DNA of 64,000 nucleotides, taken from NCBI RefSeq assembly GCF_029910215.1, contig NZ_CP110395.1, positions 372,001 to 436,000 on the forward strand, read 5' to 3'. The number at the start of each line of letters is the position of its first letter. Positions within the stretch are counted from its first letter, which is position 1. Origin of the DNA: Paraburkholderia sp. D15 (GTDB taxonomy: Bacteria > Pseudomonadota > Gammaproteobacteria > Burkholderiales > Burkholderiaceae). Of this stretch, positions 37,347 to 46,184 are shown piece after piece. The notes below the pieces were generated by a model that saw only the letters and a list, made by a program, of their open reading frames with translations, ran no database searches and was not told the DNA's origin. The translations under genes and the position numbers were made by a program.

Positions 37347-37465
37347 GTTTTCTCCCGTCGGACAGCGCGCCGAGTCGCGCGCAATCCCCTAAAACGCTGA
37401 TGACGTCACGGCCCGCTTGCCGGTGATGTGCAGCACTTCGCGCGGTTCACGCCGCGCGCAAAGCG

Positions 37466-37729
37466 TTACGGCGACGGCGTCGAGGTTGTCACCGGCAGCT
37501 TCTGTTCGAGTTCGGCGACGCGGCGCTCCAACTCTTCCAGGCGTGCGCGGGTACGCACCAGCACCTGGGTCTGCGTTTCGAATTCCTCGCGCGTGACCAG
37601 CTCGAGCTTCGCGAAACCCTGCGACAGCATGGCCTTGACGTTGCGTTCGACATCCTTGGCCGGCGAGTTCTTGAACAGCTCGCTCACGCGCGCCTGAAAG
37701 TCGTTGAAAACATCGTTCGGTTGTTTCAT
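37466..37729 (-). CDS. ubiK: Ubiquinone biosynthesis accessory factor UbiK (YqiC/BMFP)
   Basis: An 87-residue protein of the membrane fusogenic/BMFP family: DVFNDFQARVSELFKNSPAKDVERNVKAM is amphipathic and the C-terminal part a coiled coil (RARLEELERRVAELEQKL). UbiK helps the late steps of ubiquinone synthesis. The ATG at 37729 has GAGGG about 9 bases upstream. Its promoter region overlaps the one with NtrC-type sites of the divergent glnK-amtB operon. Confidence 0.9.
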   Translation of the reverse strand: MKQPNDVFNDFQARVSELFKNSPAKDVERNVKAMLSQGFAKLELVTREEFETQTQVLVRTRARLEELERRVAELEQKLPVTTSTPSP

Positions 37730-37753
37730 GGGGTTTCCCTCGGTTTCTCTTGC

Positions 37754-37770
37754 TGCACAAAAAATGTGCA
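37754..37770. promoter_or_regulatory. NtrC-type binding site 1
   Basis: TGCACA (37754-37759) and TGTGCA (37765-37770) form a perfect dyad around AAAAA. This matches the NtrC consensus TGCAC-N7-GTGCA in both halves and spacing. It lies about 245 bases upstream of the glnK sigma-54 promoter and only 25 bases from the ubiK start. Confidence 0.75.
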
Positions 37771-37803
37771 TGTTTCGTTACGTCTGTGCTTTGTTACGGC
37801 GAA

Positions 37804-37820
37804 TGGGCTGTCTTGGTGCA
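37804..37820. promoter_or_regulatory. NtrC-type binding site 2 (weaker)
   Basis: TGGGCTGTCTTGGTGCA keeps a perfect GTGCA right half and a partial left half at the TGCAC-N7-GTGCA spacing. It lies 50 bases (about five helical turns) from site 1, the arrangement expected for cooperative NtrC binding. Confidence 0.5.
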
Positions 37821-37993
37821 TCGCCCGTTGCCCGCCGCCGCGGCGTGAGCCCGTTTGGTGCGCGACCGGGCGTCCAGAACCTTCGAACACTCTAGCAACG
37901 ATCCAAACGCCGCGCCAGCGCGCCCGGCCCGCGTTAGCCGTTCGGCCAGGGGCGTTTGCGCCGTCGCCGCGAGGCGCGCGGCACGCAGTCTGA

Positions 37994-38512
<519 letters not shown>

Positions 38513-38556
38513 CACCAAAAGATAGCGACACAGATAAGCGACAAGAGGAAACGAAG

Positions 38557-40065
38557 ATGCGCAAACTATTGATGTCCTTGCTGATGGCCGGTTCGCTGCT
38601 CGCGGGCGGTATCGGCGCCGCCCTCGCGGACGACGCTTCCGCCCCCGCGGCCGCTTCGGCCGCAGCTTCCGATACGACGGCGAGCGCGCCGGCGCCGGAC
38701 GCATCGGCAGCGCCCGCCGCGGCAGCCGCTTCGGCGCCGGCCGCGGATGCCTCCGCCGCGCCGGCCGCCAGCGCCCCCGCTGCCGCCTCGGCGGCGTCGG
38801 ATGCTGCACCCGCCGCACCGACCGCGCCGTTCTCGGTCGATTCGTCGAAGATCAATTCGGGCGATACCGCCTGGATGCTGACCTCCACCGCGCTCGTGCT
38901 GTTCATGACGATCCCGGGTCTGGCGCTGTTCTACGGCGGCATGGTCCGCAAGAAGAACGTGCTGTCGGTGCTGATGCAAAGCTTCGCGATCACCTGCGTG
39001 GTGACGATCATCTGGACCGTGGTGGGCTACAGCCTGGCCTTCACGCCGGGCGGCTCGTTCATCGGCGGCTTCTCGCGCGTCTTCATGGCGGGCATGAACT
39101 ACATCAAGGGCGACAAGGCCACGACGCTGACCGTCAGCCACCTCGCGCCGACCATCCCGGAAACGGTCTACTTCGTCTATCAGATGACGTTCGCGATCAT
39201 CACGCCGGCGCTGATCACCGGTGCGTTCGCCGACCGGATGAAGTTCTCCGCGATGCTGGTGTTCATGTCGCTGTGGTCGATCATCGTCTACTCGCCGATC
39301 GCGCACATGGTCTGGGAACCGACCGGCTGGCTGGCTAGCGCGGGCATCCTCGACTTCGCGGGCGGCACGGTGGTGCACATCAACGCCGGTATCGCCGGTC
39401 TGGTCTGCTGCCTGGTGCTCGGCAAGCGCGTCGGCTACGGCAAGGAAGCGATGGCCCCGCACAACCTGACGCTCACGCTGATCGGTGGCGCGATGCTGTG
39501 GGTGGGCTGGTTCGGCTTCAACGCGGGTTCGGCGGTGGCGGCTGACGGCCGTGCCGGTTTCGCGATGTTCGCGACGCAGGTAGCGACGGCAGCGGCCGCG
39601 CTGGCCTGGATGTTCGCCGAATGGGCAACCAAGGGTAAGCCGTCGGTGCTCGGTATCGTGTCGGGCGCGGTGGCAGGTCTGGTGGCGATCACGCCGGCGT
39701 CGGGCTTCGTCGGTACGCTCGGCTCGCTGGTGATCGGTATCGTCGCGGGCGTGGTGTGCTTCTGGTCGGCCACATGGCTCAAGCACAAGCTCGGCTACGA
39801 CGATTCGCTCGACGCGTTCGGCGTGCACTGCATCGGCGGGATCGTGGGTGCGCTGCTGACCGGCGTGTTCGCGGTCAAGGACATCGGCGGCGCGGACGGC
39901 AGCGTGATCCTGCAAGCCAAGGGCGTGCTGACCACCCTGATCTACAGCGGCGTGGTGAGCTTCATCCTGCTGAAGGTCATCGACATGGTGATGGGCATCC
40001 GCGTGACGGAAGAACAGGAACGCGAAGGTCTGGACGTGAGCCTGCACGGCGAACACGTCGAATAA
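38557..40065 (+). CDS. amtB: Ammonium transporter with Ala-rich periplasmic extension
   Basis: A 502-residue protein. A signal peptide (ends near residue 25, AALADD) is followed by about 65 residues of Ala/Ser/Pro/Asp low complexity. The 11-helix Amt domain begins near residue 100 (SGDTAWMLTSTALVLFMTIPGLALFYGGMV; key motif D-AW-L-S-ALV-FM--PGLA-FYGG). Later signatures include the pore His region DFAGGTVVHINAGIAGL and HCIGGIVGALLTG. It conducts ammonium and is gated by GlnK. The long Ala-rich linker is unusual compared with E. coli AmtB. Confidence 0.94.
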   Translation: MRKLLMSLLMAGSLLAGGIGAALADDASAPAAASAAASDTTASAPAPDASAAPAAAAASAPAADASAAPAASAPAAASAASDAAPAAPTAPFSVDSSKINSGDTAWMLTSTALVLFMTIPGLALFYGGMVRKKNVLSVLMQSFAITCVVTIIWTVVGYSLAFTPGGSFIGGFSRVFMAGMNYIKGDKATTLTVSHLAPTIPETVYFVYQMTFAIITPALITGAFADRMKFSAMLVFMSLWSIIVYSPIAHMVWEPTGWLASAGILDFAGGTVVHINAGIAGLVCCLVLGKRVGYGKEAMAPHNLTLTLIGGAMLWVGWFGFNAGSAVAADGRAGFAMFATQVATAAAALAWMFAEWATKGKPSVLGIVSGAVAGLVAITPASGFVGTLGSLVIGIVAGVVCFWSATWLKHKLGYDDSLDAFGVHCIGGIVGALLTGVFAVKDIGGADGSVILQAKGVLTTLIYSGVVSFILLKVIDMVMGIRVTEEQEREGLDVSLHGEHVE

Positions 40066-40126
40066 AGTTCGACGACAGGCGCCGCCCGGCGGCGCCTGCG
40101 CGAAAGCAACAAGCGCAGCGATTTTG

Positions 40127-40151
40127 GCCCGCCTTCATGGCGGGCTTTTTT
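40127..40151 (+). terminator. Rho-independent terminator after amtB
   Basis: GCCCGCC (40127-40133) pairs with GGCGGGC (40139-40145) around TTCAT and is followed by TTTTTT. Confidence 0.95.
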
Positions 40152-40300
40152 CTTGACGCTTATCTTGTAAACAGTCAATTTCCCCGCCTATCATCACGAT
40201 AGCGAGAATGCATTCGCGTCCGCTTGCGTATGGAGAAACCGTCCCCAAATGAGCAAAGCATTTGCTCTACAATCTTTTTTCTCCAGTCTGCGAGTGATCA

Positions 40301-41590
40301 ATGGTTCCGCACCTAGTTACGGCGTTAAACGGCCCGCTGCTCGATCTCGAGCGGAAGATCCTCGACGCCACGCCCGCCATCGAACGCTGGTTCCGGCTCG
40401 AATGGCAGGAGCACACGCCGCCGTTCTACTGTTCGGTCGACCTGCGTAACGCGGGCTTCAAGCTCGCGCCGGTCGACACCAATCTGTTCCCCGGCGCGTT
40501 CAATAATCTGCCACAGGAAGTGCTGCCGCTCGCCGTGCAGGCCGCCATGGCATCGATCGAAAAGATCTGCCCTGACGCGAAGAATCTGCTGGTGATTCCC
40601 GAGCGCCATACCCGCAATGCGTTTTACCTGGAGAACGTCGCCCGTCTGGCCGCGATCATGCGGCAGGCCGGCTTGAACGTGCGTTTCGGCACGCTCGACG
40701 AAAGCATCGTCGGGCCGGTCACGATCGCGTTGTCGGACGGCCAGAAGCTCGTGCTCGAACCGCTCGAACGCTCGCCGCGGCGCCTCGGCCTGAAGAATTT
40801 CGATCCGTGTTCGATTCTGCTGAACAATGATCTGTCGGGCGGCATTCCGCCGGTGCTGGAGAATCTGCACGAGCAGTATCTGCTGCCGCCGCTGCATGCG
40901 GGCTGGGCCGTGCGCCGCAAATCCACGCATTTCTCGTGCTATGACGACGTCGCGAAGAAGTTCGCGAAGATGGTCGAAATCGATCCGTGGATGATCAACC
41001 CGTACTTCGCGCACGTGGAAGGCGTCGATTTCCAGGAACGCACCGGCGAGGAAGCGCTGACGGATGCGATCGACGGCGTGCTGAAGAAGATCGCGAAGAA
41101 GTATCGCGAGTACGGTATCTCCGAGAAACCGTATGTCGTGATCAAGTCGGACGCCGGTACCTACGGAATGGGCGTGATGACCGTGCACGACGCATCCGAG
41201 GTGGCCGCGCTCACCAAGCGCGAGCGCGTGAAGATGTCCGCCACCAAAGACGGCCTCGACGTGCACGACGTGATCGTGCAGGAAGGCGTGTACACGTTCG
41301 AGCGCATCGGCGAGGAAGTGGCCGAGCCGGTCGTCTACATGATCGACCGTTACGTGGTGGGCGGCTTCTACCGCGTGCACGGCAGCCGCGAGCGCGATCA
41401 GAACCTCAATGCGCCCGGCATGCACTTCGTACCGCTCGGCTTCGAGCACACGGCGCTGCCGGATGCGCACGCCAAACCCGGCGCGGCGCCGCCGAACCGC
41501 TTCTATATGTACGGCGTGGTCGCGCGGCTCGGTTTGCTGGCGGCATCGGTCGAACTGGAAAAGACCGATCCGGAAGCGATCCAGGTCTAG
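40301..41590 (+). CDS. gshA: Glutamate--cysteine ligase (betaproteobacterial type)
   Basis: A 429-residue enzyme for the first step of glutathione synthesis. It belongs to the group of GshA enzymes found in betaproteobacteria and relatives rather than the E. coli type. Features are LVIPERHTRNAFYLENVARL, NNDLSGGIPPVLENL, YVVIKSDAGTYGMGVM (ATP-grasp-like) and a C-terminal LGLLAASVELEKTDPEAIQV. A TACAAT box lies at 40268-40273, 28 bases before the ATG. gshB follows after a strong hairpin. Confidence 0.92.
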   Translation: MVPHLVTALNGPLLDLERKILDATPAIERWFRLEWQEHTPPFYCSVDLRNAGFKLAPVDTNLFPGAFNNLPQEVLPLAVQAAMASIEKICPDAKNLLVIPERHTRNAFYLENVARLAAIMRQAGLNVRFGTLDESIVGPVTIALSDGQKLVLEPLERSPRRLGLKNFDPCSILLNNDLSGGIPPVLENLHEQYLLPPLHAGWAVRRKSTHFSCYDDVAKKFAKMVEIDPWMINPYFAHVEGVDFQERTGEEALTDAIDGVLKKIAKKYREYGISEKPYVVIKSDAGTYGMGVMTVHDASEVAALTKRERVKMSATKDGLDVHDVIVQEGVYTFERIGEEVAEPVVYMIDRYVVGGFYRVHGSRERDQNLNAPGMHFVPLGFEHTALPDAHAKPGAAPPNRFYMYGVVARLGLLAASVELEKTDPEAIQV

Positions 41591-41606
41591 CAGGACATTC
41601 AAGGTG

Positions 41607-41639
41607 GACGATGGCGGCGTGTGCCGCCATCGTCATTTT
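41607..41639 (+). terminator. Hairpin between gshA and gshB
   Basis: GACGATGGCGGC (41607-41618) pairs perfectly with GCCGCCATCGTC (41623-41634) around GTGT and is followed by ATTTTC. The 12-bp stem with a short U-run could terminate part of the gshA transcripts before gshB. Confidence 0.75.
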
Positions 41640-41693
41640 CAACACGTATATTGACGTTCAATGCCAAGCCCATCGGGGCGCACCGGGACCTTC

Positions 41694-42650
41694 ATGGACA
41701 TTCTTTTCATCGCCGATCCGCTCACGCAGTTCAAGATCTATAAAGACTCGACCTACGCGATGATGGCCGAGGCGGCGCGCCGCGGCCACGTGGTGTACAC
41801 CTGCCAGCCGCAGCATCTGGCATGGACCGGCGGCGACGTCGAGGCGAACGTGCAGCGCGTCGCGATCGTCGGCGACACCACCGATCTGCATCGCGACACC
41901 TGGTATGCCGCCGACGCGCCCGGCGCGCGTTCGCTGAAGAGCTTCAGCGCGGTGATCATGCGCAAGGATCCGCCGTTCGACATGGAATACGTGACGTCCA
42001 CGTGGCTGCTCGAACTGGCCGAACGCGGCGGCGCGCGCATCTTCAACAAGCCGCAGGCGATTCGCGATCATTCGGAAAAGCTCGCGATCGGCGAATTCGC
42101 GGAGTTCGTCGCGCCCACGCTGGTCACGCGCGACGCGACCCGTCTGCGCGCGTTTCACGAGCAGCATGGCGACGTGATCCTGAAACCGCTCGACGGCATG
42201 GGCGGCATGGGCGTGTTCCGCGTGAAGGCGGACGGCATGAACCTCGGCTCCATCATCGAAATGCTGAGCCACGACGGCGCGCGTTCGGTGATGGCGCAGA
42301 AATTCATCCCCGAGATCAAGGAAGGCGACAAGCGCATTCTGCTGATCGGCGGCGAGGCGGTGCCGTATTCGCTCGCGCGTATTCCGCAGGGCAATGAAGT
42401 GCGCGGCAATCTGGCGGCCGGCGGGCTGGGTGTTGCACGGCCGCTGACCGACCACGATCGCAAGATTGCCGGCACGCTGGCGCCGGTACTCGCGGCGCGC
42501 GGCTTGCTGCTGGTCGGACTGGATGCGATCGGCGACTGGCTGACCGAGGTCAACGTCACGAGCCCGACGTGCTTCCGCGAAATCATGGATCAGACCGGGT
42601 TCGACGTCGCCGCGATGTTTGTCGATGCGCTGGAGCGCGCGGTCGGCTGA
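41694..42650 (+). CDS. gshB: Glutathione synthetase
   Basis: A 318-residue ATP-grasp enzyme that adds glycine to gamma-glutamylcysteine. Signatures include DILFIADPL at the N terminus, MRKDPPFDMEYV, ILKPLDGMGGMGVFR (ATP-binding loop), EIKEGDKRILLIGGE and the C-terminal EVNVTSPTCFREI. The ATG at 41694 with GGGACC upstream is chosen over an earlier in-frame ATG that gives an 11-residue polar extension. It lies 103 bases after gshA with a hairpin between. Confidence 0.94.
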   Translation: MDILFIADPLTQFKIYKDSTYAMMAEAARRGHVVYTCQPQHLAWTGGDVEANVQRVAIVGDTTDLHRDTWYAADAPGARSLKSFSAVIMRKDPPFDMEYVTSTWLLELAERGGARIFNKPQAIRDHSEKLAIGEFAEFVAPTLVTRDATRLRAFHEQHGDVILKPLDGMGGMGVFRVKADGMNLGSIIEMLSHDGARSVMAQKFIPEIKEGDKRILLIGGEAVPYSLARIPQGNEVRGNLAAGGLGVARPLTDHDRKIAGTLAPVLAARGLLLVGLDAIGDWLTEVNVTSPTCFREIMDQTGFDVAAMFVDALERAVG

Positions 42651-43054
42651 GCCGTCGCCGGTCGAGCGGCGAGCGGGCCGCGCGTCGGGTTGCGGGCGGA
42701 CAACGGTCCGTCATGCGCCCCTTGAATGCCTGCTCCGGTCCCCAAACTGTGTATTAATTCCGCATCGAGCAGCGCGGCGTGATTGGCGCGAAAATGGGCC
42801 TGCTACAATGCCCGCTCGCCCGCGCCAGGCCGGATCGGCGGCATCGACCGATGCCCCGGACCGCCCGCCGCGAGCGACGATCGAGCCCTACGGGCGCGGC
42901 CTGCGCGTAAGCCCAGCCACGGCGTACGACTCGACCTGGCAGATGATGCGTTTCAGCCCTCAGGACCCACGGCCGGTCGAGGGCGCTTGCGAACCGGGCA
43001 TGTCGTTCATCCCGGTCCACGGTTCGGGGCCGTTCTTTTGGCAGTAAGGCTGAC
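42651..43054 (+). promoter_or_regulatory. 404-base spacer before the PTS EIIA gene, candidate promoter
   Basis: TACAAT at 42804-42809 with TTGGCG at 42783-42788 (15-base spacer, short) is the best promoter candidate; it leaves a leader of about 240 nucleotides. Within that leader an open frame from ATG 42808 to stop 43047 ends 7 bases before the EIIA start. It lacks a ribosome binding site, so I do not call it a gene. Confidence 0.4.
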
Positions 43055-43582
43055 ATGGCAGGCATTCTGATCATTGCGCACGCACCGTTCGCCACCGCGT
43101 TGCGCGATTGCATTTCGCACATTTACGGTGGCTTGCCGGCGCGCATCGGCGTGATCGACGTATCGCCCGATTGCGATCCTGTGCAGCAGGTGGCGTTCGC
43201 GAACTCGGAAATCGAGCGGTTGAAGGAAGAGAACGGCGCGCTCGTGCTCACCGACATGTTCGGCGCCACGCCCGCGAATATCGCGGGGCGGCTCGCGTCG
43301 GTGCCCGACGTGCGCGTGCTGTGCGGCGTCAATCTGCCGATGCTGGTGCGCGCGGTCTGTTATCGCGCGACGCCGCTCGACACGCTGGTCGACAAGGCGC
43401 TGGCAGGCGCCACCAAGGGCGTGCATGCGATCGGACCGGCCACGCCGGCGCCCGTCGCGCCATGCGCGGCCTCGGGCGATTGCCTGCCGGCCTTGCCGCC
43501 GGATGCGGCGCCGGGCGACTGTCTGCCCGCGTTGCCGGCCGGCGCCGACCTGACGCAGAAAACCGATTCGGCCGGCTTGTAA
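43055..43582 (+). CDS. PTS EIIA component, mannose/fructose family
   Basis: A 175-residue protein. Residues 1-125 are an EIIA-Man domain with the phosphorylatable His near residue 9 (GILIIAHAPFA), VLTDMFGATPANIA and CGVNLPMLVRAV. The C-terminal 50 residues are a Pro/Ala tail holding two copies of GDCLPALP (with a further Cys ahead), not usual for the family. No EIIB or EIIC gene is nearby; with HPr and EI downstream it probably forms a regulatory phosphorelay rather than a sugar transporter. Confidence 0.88.
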   Translation: MAGILIIAHAPFATALRDCISHIYGGLPARIGVIDVSPDCDPVQQVAFANSEIERLKEENGALVLTDMFGATPANIAGRLASVPDVRVLCGVNLPMLVRAVCYRATPLDTLVDKALAGATKGVHAIGPATPAPVAPCAASGDCLPALPPDAAPGDCLPALPAGADLTQKTDSAGL

Positions 43583-43709
43583 GCGGACCGGCCGATTCGG
43601 CGGAAGACGGCATCGAACGATTCATGTATAGGGCGTCAGGCCGCCACGACGGCCCGGCGCGGATTCATCCGGCGTGAAGCGGTTCCAACCTCGCGCCAGG
43701 CGGTTTCAA

Positions 43710-43756
43710 TTGCAATGCATTGCGCCTGTAGCTGTAGGGCTTCAATCGCATTGCAA
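43710..43756. repeat. GCATTGC inverted and direct repeat before ptsH
   Basis: TTGCAATGC (43710-43718) is inverted as GCATTGCAA (43748-43756), and GCATTGC recurs at 43717-43723. The repeats sit 56-100 bases before the HPr start and may be a regulator site or leader structure. No regulator is identified. Confidence 0.4.
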
Positions 43757-43811
43757 CCGGTTTGCAGTTTCATTCTTCACCACAACACTTACCCGCGCTT
43801 CGGACCATCAC

Positions 43812-44081
43812 ATGCTGCAACAGGAAACGACTATTGTGAACAAGCTGGGGCTGCACGCACGTGCGTCGGCCAAGTTGACGCAACTCGCGGGCAACTACCA
43901 GGCGGAAATCTGGATGAGCCGTAACGGCCGCCGCATCAATGCCAAGAGCATCATGGGAGTGATGATGCTGGCCGCGGGCATCGGCAGCACGGTGTTGATC
44001 GAAACCGAAGGCGCCGACGAAAAGGAAGCCATGGACGCATTGCTGAAACTGATTGCCGATAAATTCGGCGAAGGTCAGTGA
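43812..44081 (+). CDS. ptsH: Phosphocarrier protein HPr
   Basis: An 89-residue HPr that takes phosphate from EI on His15 (NKLGLHARAS) and passes it to EIIA proteins. Ser46 (NAKSIMGVMML) is the site targeted by HPr kinase. The ATG at 43812 gives the usual length. It lies between the EIIA gene and ptsI and has its own terminator at 44111-44139. Confidence 0.95.
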   Translation: MLQQETTIVNKLGLHARASAKLTQLAGNYQAEIWMSRNGRRINAKSIMGVMMLAAGIGSTVLIETEGADEKEAMDALLKLIADKFGEGQ

Positions 44082-44110
44082 GTCACGCGTGCAGGTTGCG
44101 ATCAGCAAGA

Positions 44111-44139
44111 ACGCCGCGGCTATCCGCGGCGTTTTTTTT
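44111..44139 (+). terminator. Rho-independent terminator after ptsH
   Basis: ACGCCGCGG (44111-44119) pairs with CCGCGGCGT (44124-44132) around CTAT, followed by a run of eight T. It separates ptsH from ptsI. Confidence 0.95.
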
Positions 44140-44252
44140 AGCGCGTGACAATAACGGAAACGATGCTGAACCAGGGCACGGGTGAGAGACGTGTCCGATT
44201 TTTCGTGCTGCGCTGCACACAGTTCCGACCGATGTGCATGGGGCGTGGAATT

Positions 44253-44258
44253 TATAAT
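44253..44258 (+). promoter_or_regulatory. Candidate -10 box (TATAAT) of ptsI
   Basis: A perfect TATAAT lies 66 bases before the ptsI start and after the ptsH terminator, so ptsI probably has its own promoter. The -35 region is not close to consensus. Confidence 0.5.
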
Positions 44259-44323
44259 GACGACGAGAGTCTGAGAGCATTGCAGCGGTTTGCCGCGGCA
44301 TCACACAACTAGAGGAGGTGCGC

Positions 44324-46072
44324 GTGTCGTTCACGCTGCATGGAATTCCCGTGTCACGCGGTATCGCCATCGGGCGGGCTTATCTGATCGCCCCGGCCGC
44401 ACTCGACGTAGACCACTATTTGATCGAACCCGCCCAGATCGAGGGCGAGGTCGAGCGTTTTCGCGCGGCCCAGCAACACGTGCATCAGGAGCTCGACGCG
44501 TTGCGCGCCGATCTCGCGGCAGATGCGCCGAGCGAAATGGGCGCATTCATCAACGTTCATTCAATGATCCTGAACGATGCGATGCTCGTGCAGGAAACCA
44601 TCGATCTGATCCGCACGCGCCGCTACAACGTGGAGTGGGCGCTGACCGAACAGCTTGAGCGTCTGTCGCGTCACTTCGACGATATCGAAGACGAATATCT
44701 GCGCGAGCGCAAAGCGGATATCGAACAGGTGGTCGAGCGCGTGCTGAAGGCGCTGGCGGGTGCGTCGGTCGCGCTGGTGGATGGCGCGCACGGCAGTTGC
44801 GACGAAATGATCGTGGTCGCGCATGACATCGCGCCGGCCGACATGATGCAGTTCAAAACGCAAACGTTTCAAGGTTTCGTCACCGACCTTGGCGGGCGCA
44901 CGTCGCATACGGCGATCGTCGCGCGCAGTCTCGGCATTCCGGCCGCGGTTGGCGTGCAGCATGCGAGCGCGCTGATCCGCCAGGACGATCTGATCATCGT
45001 CGACGGCGATCATGGCATCGTGATCGTCGATCCGGCGCCGATCGTGCTGGAAGAGTATTCGTACCGGCAGAGCGAAAAGGCGCTGGAGCAGCGCAAGCTG
45101 CAACGGCTGAAGTTTTCGCCGACGCAAACGCTGTGCGGCACGCGGATCGAACTGTGCGCGAACATCGAGTTGCCGGAAGACGCGAAGGCCGCGGTCGATT
45201 CGGGCGCGACGGGCGTCGGCCTGTTCCGCACCGAGTTCCTGTTCATGAATCACAAGGACAGTCTGCCGGAAGAGGAGGAGCAGTTCGCCGCGTACCGCCG
45301 CGCGGTCGAGTTGATGAACGGGCTGCCGGTCACCATCCGCACGATCGACGTGGGCGCCGACAAGCCGCTCGACTCGATGAGCGGCGGCGACGGTTACGAA
45401 ACCGCCGCGAACCCCGCATTGGGTCTGCGCGCGATTCGCTGGAGCCTGTCCGAGCCGCAGATGTTCCTCACGCAGTTGCGCGCGATTCTGCGCGCGTCGG
45501 CATTCGGCACGGTGAAGATTCTGATTCCGATGCTTGCCCACGCGCAGGAAATCGACCAGACGCTCGACCTGATTCGCGAGGCCAAGCGTCAACTGGACGA
45601 CGCGGGCATGGCCTACGATCCGAACGTGCAGGTCGGCGCGATGATCGAGATTCCGGCGGCCGCGATCGCGTTGCCGTTGTTCCTGAAGCGGCTCGATTTC
45701 CTGTCGATCGGCACCAACGATCTGATTCAGTACACGCTGGCCATCGACCGGGCGGACAACTCGGTCGCGCATCTGTACGACCCGTTGCATCCGGCGGTGC
45801 TGCATCTGATCGCGTTCACGCTGCGCGAGGCGAAGCGTGCCGGCGTGCCGGTGTCGGTGTGCGGGGAGATGGCGGGCGATCCGGCGTTGACGCGCCTGCT
45901 GCTCGGCATGGGCCTCACCGAGTTTTCGATGCATCCGAGCCAGTTGCTGGTGGTCAAGCAGGAGGTGCTGCGCTCGCATCTGAAGACGCTGGAGAAACCG
46001 GTGGCGGATGTGCTGGCGTCGTTCGAACCGGAAGAGGTTCAGGCGGCGCTCAAGCGGGTCGCGCAGGTCTGA
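44324..46072 (+). CDS. ptsI: Phosphoenolpyruvate-protein phosphotransferase (EI)
   Basis: A 582-residue EI that phosphorylates HPr using phosphoenolpyruvate. The active His is in LGGRTSHTAIVARSLGIPAAVG near residue 193. The PEP-binding barrel has GVGLFRTEFLFM, DVGADKPL, LSIGTNDLIQYTLA and VCGEMAGDP. The GTG at 44324 is chosen because AGGAGG (44313-44318) lies 5 bases upstream; a GTG at 44318 overlaps that site. It is last in the EIIA-HPr-EI group. Confidence 0.95.
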   Translation: MSFTLHGIPVSRGIAIGRAYLIAPAALDVDHYLIEPAQIEGEVERFRAAQQHVHQELDALRADLAADAPSEMGAFINVHSMILNDAMLVQETIDLIRTRRYNVEWALTEQLERLSRHFDDIEDEYLRERKADIEQVVERVLKALAGASVALVDGAHGSCDEMIVVAHDIAPADMMQFKTQTFQGFVTDLGGRTSHTAIVARSLGIPAAVGVQHASALIRQDDLIIVDGDHGIVIVDPAPIVLEEYSYRQSEKALEQRKLQRLKFSPTQTLCGTRIELCANIELPEDAKAAVDSGATGVGLFRTEFLFMNHKDSLPEEEEQFAAYRRAVELMNGLPVTIRTIDVGADKPLDSMSGGDGYETAANPALGLRAIRWSLSEPQMFLTQLRAILRASAFGTVKILIPMLAHAQEIDQTLDLIREAKRQLDDAGMAYDPNVQVGAMIEIPAAAIALPLFLKRLDFLSIGTNDLIQYTLAIDRADNSVAHLYDPLHPAVLHLIAFTLREAKRAGVPVSVCGEMAGDPALTRLLLGMGLTEFSMHPSQLLVVKQEVLRSHLKTLEKPVADVLASFEPEEVQAALKRVAQV

Positions 46073-46097
46073 TTCGTCGCGGTTCGCTGCTGAATGC

Positions 46098-46134
46098 AAA
46101 AACGCCGTACCTTTTCAGGTGCGGCGTTTTTTTA
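46098..46134 (+). terminator. Rho-independent terminator after ptsI
   Basis: ACGCCG-T-ACCT pairs with AGGT-G-CGGCGT around TTTC, with A-rich 5' and T7 3' flanks. It may serve both ptsI and the convergent moeB/thiF-type gene. Confidence 0.92.
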
Positions 46135-46184
46135 TGTGCGGTTGCCTGATGTTCGCGGAAGTCTTGCCGTCCGGTATCGCGACC

